From Deltaproteobacteria bacterium (GTDB lineage Bacteria > Desulfobacterota_C > Deferrisomatia > Deferrisomatales > JACRMM01): a stretch of 7,418 nt of DNA. The notes beneath the pieces are model-generated. The model had not been told where the DNA came from, searched no databases, and saw only the letters and a list, made by a program, of their open reading frames with translations. Position numbers and translations under genes: made by a program. The first letter of the stretch is position 1. Each line of letters begins with the position of its first letter. Positions 5,138 through 7,418 of the stretch are shown here, piece after piece. The DNA is taken from positions 1 through 7,418 of the forward strand of contig JACRCS010000392.1 in assembly GCA_016218905.1 (NCBI GenBank), written 5' to 3'.

Positions 5138-5677
5138 TCAGAAACTGGGTGGTGTGACGACCCAGATCGCCCTCATGGTGACGTCGCCGGGATTCCGCCA
5201 CCGGTGAGGGGTAACCGAGCTGAAGTAGATCGAGTCGCCGGGTTCGAGCAGGTACTCCTTGCCCCCCATCAGCAGGAGCAGGGAACCCTCGAGAACGGTC
5301 CCGAACTCCTCGCCCTCGTGCGAGTACTCCCCCTCGCTCTCGCCGCCGGGCAGGAGCGTGAAGAAGATCGCCTCCATCTTGCGGCCCGGCACCTTCGACG
5401 CGCCGAACTCGAAGATGACCTTATCCTTCACCACTTCGAAGACCTGGCGCTGGCCCTTCTTGGTGAAATAGACCTGCTCGCTCCGCTCCTCCTCGAAGAG
5501 CTCCCCGATGCTCACTCCGAGAGCCGACGTGATCTTCTTGAGGCTCGCGATGGACGGAGAGTTCTTGCCGTTCTCGATTTGCGACAGGAAGCTCTTCGAA
5601 AACTTGGTCCTCTTGGCCAGCTCTTCGAGGCTGTAACCGCGCGCCTTGCGCACCGCCTTGAGTTTCTGTCCGAGCAT
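5138..5677 (-). CDS. XRE-family transcriptional regulator with C-terminal cupin sensor domain
   Basis: A 179-residue protein with an N-terminal helix-turn-helix (about 2-61: LGQKLKAVRKARGYSLEEL, then SKSFLSQIENGKNSPSIASL, then LGVSIGELF) and a C-terminal cupin_2 barrel (about 105-179: SHEGEEFGTVLEG, then LEPGDSIYFSSVTPHRWRN). Proteins of this build bind DNA as dimers and use the cupin pocket to sense a small molecule, often an acid or amine handled by the neighbouring enzymes. His120, Glu124 and His158 are possible pocket or metal ligands. The start chosen is ATG at 5675-5677 with GGAGG 4 bases upstream. A frame open to 5728 would add 17 residues but would start upstream of the proposed -10 hexamer. 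It is the first gene of the operon leading to the CoA-transferase. It is probably autoregulated through the inverted repeat at 5705-5716 and probably responds to the CoA-transferase substrate or product (inference). Confidence 0.94.
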   Translation of the reverse strand: MLGQKLKAVRKARGYSLEELAKRTKFSKSFLSQIENGKNSPSIASLKKITSALGVSIGELFEEERSEQVYFTKKGQRQVFEVVKDKVIFEFGASKVPGRKMEAIFFTLLPGGESEGEYSHEGEEFGTVLEGSLLLLMGGKEYLLEPGDSIYFSSVTPHRWRNPGDVTMRAIWVVTPPSF

Positions 5678-5704
5678 GCAACCTCCAACGGCCACCCCGC
5701 CGGT

Positions 5705-5716
5705 CGTTTGTAAACG
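5705..5716. promoter_or_regulatory. Candidate operator CGTTT-GT-AAACG over the regulator promoter
   Basis: A perfect inverted repeat with 5-base arms and a 2-base centre covers the proposed -10 hexamer of the XRE-cupin gene. Right beside it is a palindrome ACGTACGT (5714-5721). Binding of a dimeric XRE protein here would block its own promoter. It is the best operator candidate in the divergent region, but no binding data exist. Confidence 0.45.
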
Positions 5717-5735
5717 TACGTCGCGCATTCGTCAA
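5707..5735 (-). promoter_or_regulatory. Sigma-70-like promoter of the regulator/CoA-transferase operon
   Basis: On the minus strand TTGACG (5730-5735) and TACAAA (5707-5712) are separated by exactly 17 bases. The -35 matches TTGACA at five of six positions and the -10 matches TATAAT at four of six. A second TTGACG is directly adjacent at 5736-5741. The expected transcription start near 5700 gives a leader of about 20-25 bases containing the GGAGG ribosome binding site before ATG 5677, which fits well. Confidence 0.6.
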
Positions 5736-5801
5736 CGTCAAACTCTGCGGCCCCGTGGACGAGGCGGCGCGCATGTGCCGGATCGGAAATCGAGCTTCAG
5801 T

Positions 5802-5820
5802 TCGTCCCCGGCCGGGACGA
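5802..5820. repeat. Inverted repeat TCGTCCC-CGGCC-GGGACGA in the kinase leader region
   Basis: Perfect 7-base arms surround a 5-base centre, 106 bases before the histidine kinase start. It could be an operator for a response regulator or a hairpin in the kinase leader; no T-run follows it. The rest of 5742-5926 shows no other structure that I can name, and no good promoter for the kinase was found. Confidence 0.35.
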
Positions 5821-5926
5821 TCCGTGCGGGAACCGACGAGCCGGCGGCGAGTCCCTTCCCGGCGTCGGTGTGCATCTCTCCACTTCGAGCCAGCCGGCCC
5901 TAGCGGCCCCGAGGAGTCGCTCTCCG

Positions 5927-7418
5927 ATGGCCCGCCCCCTCCCGAAGCTATTTCGGCGCCAAACGCTGAAGGGCACGCTGACGCTCCTCCTCCTGCTGAT
6001 CCTCGTCCCCGTGCTGGCCGTCCAGGCCGGGATCTACTGGAACTGGTATCGCACCCAGAAGCAGCGGGAGATCGAGGCGAATCTGGAGATGGCGCGTGCC
6101 GTCGCCGGTACTTTCGACGAGTACCTCCACGGCCTTCTCCGCCAGGAGAAGGCGATCGGTCTCGCGTTCGCCTCGCTCCGCCCCATGACCTCGGAACAGA
6201 TGACCCGCTACCTCGGCTCAGTGGCCCGAAGCTACCCGGCGGTCCGGAGCCTCGGCTGGATCAGCCCCGAGGGAACCGTCCTGGCTGCCACCGAACCCAA
6301 GACGATCGGGGCGGACCTCAGGGACCGGTCTCACGTGGCGCGGATTCTCTCCGGGGCCGAGTGGGTCGTCACCGATCTCATGAGATCGCCGTTCACCGGC
6401 AGGATCACGGTGGGGGTGCTCCTCGGCTCCCGGGACGAGGCCGGAAGGCTCGCGGGGGTTGTCGCGGCGTACTTGGACCCGGACGGCCTCGGCAAAGTCT
6501 TGAAGGTCGAGAGGGCGAACGGCGGCGCGATCGTCGTCCTCGATCGGAGCGGCAAGATCGTCTACCGCCCCCGCGCGGCCATGACCTGGGACCAGCGAGA
6601 TTCGATGAAGGGCCTACCGCTCGTGCGTCAGGCACTGGGAGGCCGGGAAGCCGCTTCGATCGCCGCGTCCGGCCTCGACGGTCGCAAGCGGACCCTGGCC
6701 CTCGTCCCCGTCCGCTCCTTCGGTTGGGCCGCCGGCGCCTGCCGGGAGACTGGGGCCGTCCTCGGACCCATCCGGCGCGGAGTCGTCCGGGACTCCCTGC
6801 TCTTCCTCCTCGTCGCGTCGGCCGCCTGGGGCGCCGCGAGCCTCACCGGCCGCAGGCTCTCGAGCAACCTGAGCCGGCTCAGCGACCAGACTTCCGTCTT
6901 AGCGTCCGCCGGCCTGGAGGAGGTCGCGGTGGAGGGCCCCCGGGAGTTCGTGCAGCTCGCCGACTCCTTCAATCGCATGTTCGAGAACGTCACCGAGAAC
7001 AAACGGCTCCAGGAGCAGCTCTTCCACGTCCACAAGATGGAGAGCCTCGGGTATCTGGCGGCCGGCGTGGCGCACGACTTCAACAACCTCCTGGCCGTCG
7101 TCGCCGGGAATGCCGAGCTGGCGATGCTCGCGCTGCCCGAGGACTCTCGGGCGAGCCGAAACCTCGCGCAGATCGAGACCGCGGCGCGCCGGGCTGCCGA
7201 GCTCACCGACAAGATGCTCGACTACGCGGGTGAGAACCCCTCCGCCCTCGAGAAGGTCGATCTCTCCCGGGTAATCGGTGAGATGGGCGGGAGCATCGAG
7301 GCCGCTCTCGCGGGGCGCGCGGTCTTCCATCGGGAGCTCGCCGCAGATCTTCCCACGATCGACGCCGACCCTTCCCAGCTCCGGCGCGTGGTCTTGAGCC
7401 TCTTGACCAACGCGTCGG
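5927..7418 (+). CDS. Membrane sensor histidine kinase with Cache-like sensor domain (partial, runs off the right edge)
   Basis: 497 residues are visible. Segment 1 is an N-terminal membrane helix (about 15-37, TLTLLLLLILVPVLAVQAG). It is followed by an extracytoplasmic region (about 40-285) resembling double-Cache sensors, with YPAVRSLGWISPEGTVLAAT (103-122), VGVLLG (162-167), AGVVAAYLDP (176-185) and VVLDRSGKIVYRP (203-215). A second membrane helix lies at about 287-308, then a HAMP-like linker (309-355). The HisKA helix carries the phospho-acceptor His383 in GVAHDFNNLL (380-389), the H-box type common in hybrid and NtrB-like kinases. The sequence ends at the N-box with Asn495 (LLTNAS), so the rest of the ATPase domain is outside the window. 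The start is ATG at 5927-5929 with GAGGAG (5911-5916) 10 bases upstream. An in-frame GTG at 5870 is possible but adds a Ser/Ala/Pro-rich stretch. It diverges from the XRE-cupin gene; its ligand and partner regulator are unknown. Confidence 0.93.
   Translation, partial: MARPLPKLFRRQTLKGTLTLLLLLILVPVLAVQAGIYWNWYRTQKQREIEANLEMARAVAGTFDEYLHGLLRQEKAIGLAFASLRPMTSEQMTRYLGSVARSYPAVRSLGWISPEGTVLAATEPKTIGADLRDRSHVARILSGAEWVVTDLMRSPFTGRITVGVLLGSRDEAGRLAGVVAAYLDPDGLGKVLKVERANGGAIVVLDRSGKIVYRPRAAMTWDQRDSMKGLPLVRQALGGREAASIAASGLDGRKRTLALVPVRSFGWAAGACRETGAVLGPIRRGVVRDSLLFLLVASAAWGAASLTGRRLSSNLSRLSDQTSVLASAGLEEVAVEGPREFVQLADSFNRMFENVTENKRLQEQLFHVHKMESLGYLAAGVAHDFNNLLAVVAGNAELAMLALPEDSRASRNLAQIETAARRAAELTDKMLDYAGENPSALEKVDLSRVIGEMGGSIEAALAGRAVFHRELAADLPTIDADPSQLRRVVLSLLTNAS

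Noticed and set aside
4047..5207. 386-residue plus-strand reading frame
   Set aside because: It lies antisense to CoA-transferase A and the small gene, is rich in His/Arg/Gly/Pro, and shows no family pattern.
5678..5728. Longer start for the XRE-cupin regulator (ATG at 5728)
   Set aside because: It would start upstream of the best -10 hexamer, and the ATG at 5677 has GGAGG at the right distance and a normal family N-terminus.
5755..7233. 492-residue plus-strand reading frame
   Set aside because: It is a Pro/Arg/Gly-rich shadow of the histidine kinase, which is read in another frame from 5927 with clear H-box and N-box motifs.
1..7418. CRISPR array, tRNA, rRNA or riboswitch
   Set aside because: I saw no evenly spaced long repeats, cloverleaf or rRNA-like stretch. 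The only tandem repeats are the short 7-base arrays, which have no spacers.

Overview
The window is GC-rich, about two thirds G+C by eye, with strong G/C preference at third codon positions. It looks like chromosomal DNA from a high-GC environmental bacterium. A CDC48/VAT-type AAA ATPase, a GctAB-type CoA-transferase and small degenerate intergenic repeats would suit an uncultured lineage such as Rokubacteria/Methylomirabilota or a deltaproteobacterial relative. That assignment is inference only; there is no rRNA or marker gene here. Layout: (a) 1-184 carries an open 3' end of a plus-strand reading frame, possibly the tail of a transposase-like protein, followed by about 118 bases with no gene. 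(b) 303-2925, minus strand, is a two-gene unit. A small heat-shock (Hsp20/alpha-crystallin) protein lies upstream of a double-ring AAA+ unfoldase of the Cdc48/p97/VAT type, with 7 bases between them and the second ribosome binding site overlapping the first stop codon. (c) 3154-5728, minus strand, is a probable operon. In transcription order it holds an XRE-cupin regulator, a 62-residue protein resembling the start of DUF2889 domains, and the A and B subunits of a family I CoA-transferase. The first three genes are 15 bases apart or overlap. Subunit B is set apart by an 89-base gap containing two inverted arrays of a 7-bp repeat. (d) 5927-7418, plus strand, diverges from the regulator and encodes a membrane sensor histidine kinase with an extracytoplasmic sensor domain, cut by the window edge in its ATPase N-box. 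How they may work together (inference): the XRE-cupin protein probably senses a small molecule and controls its own promoter, where a 12-base inverted repeat overlaps the -10 hexamer, and through it the CoA-transferase genes, which would activate a carboxylic acid by moving CoA onto it. The divergent kinase may sense a related extracellular signal, but its partner regulator is outside the window. The Hsp20-Cdc48 pair looks like a separate protein quality-control module in which a holdase is made together with an unfoldase. The most unusual items are that coupled pair, the heptamer repeat arrays around the CoA-transferase genes (one supplies the start codon of subunit B), and the tiny DUF2889-like gene overlapping subunit A.
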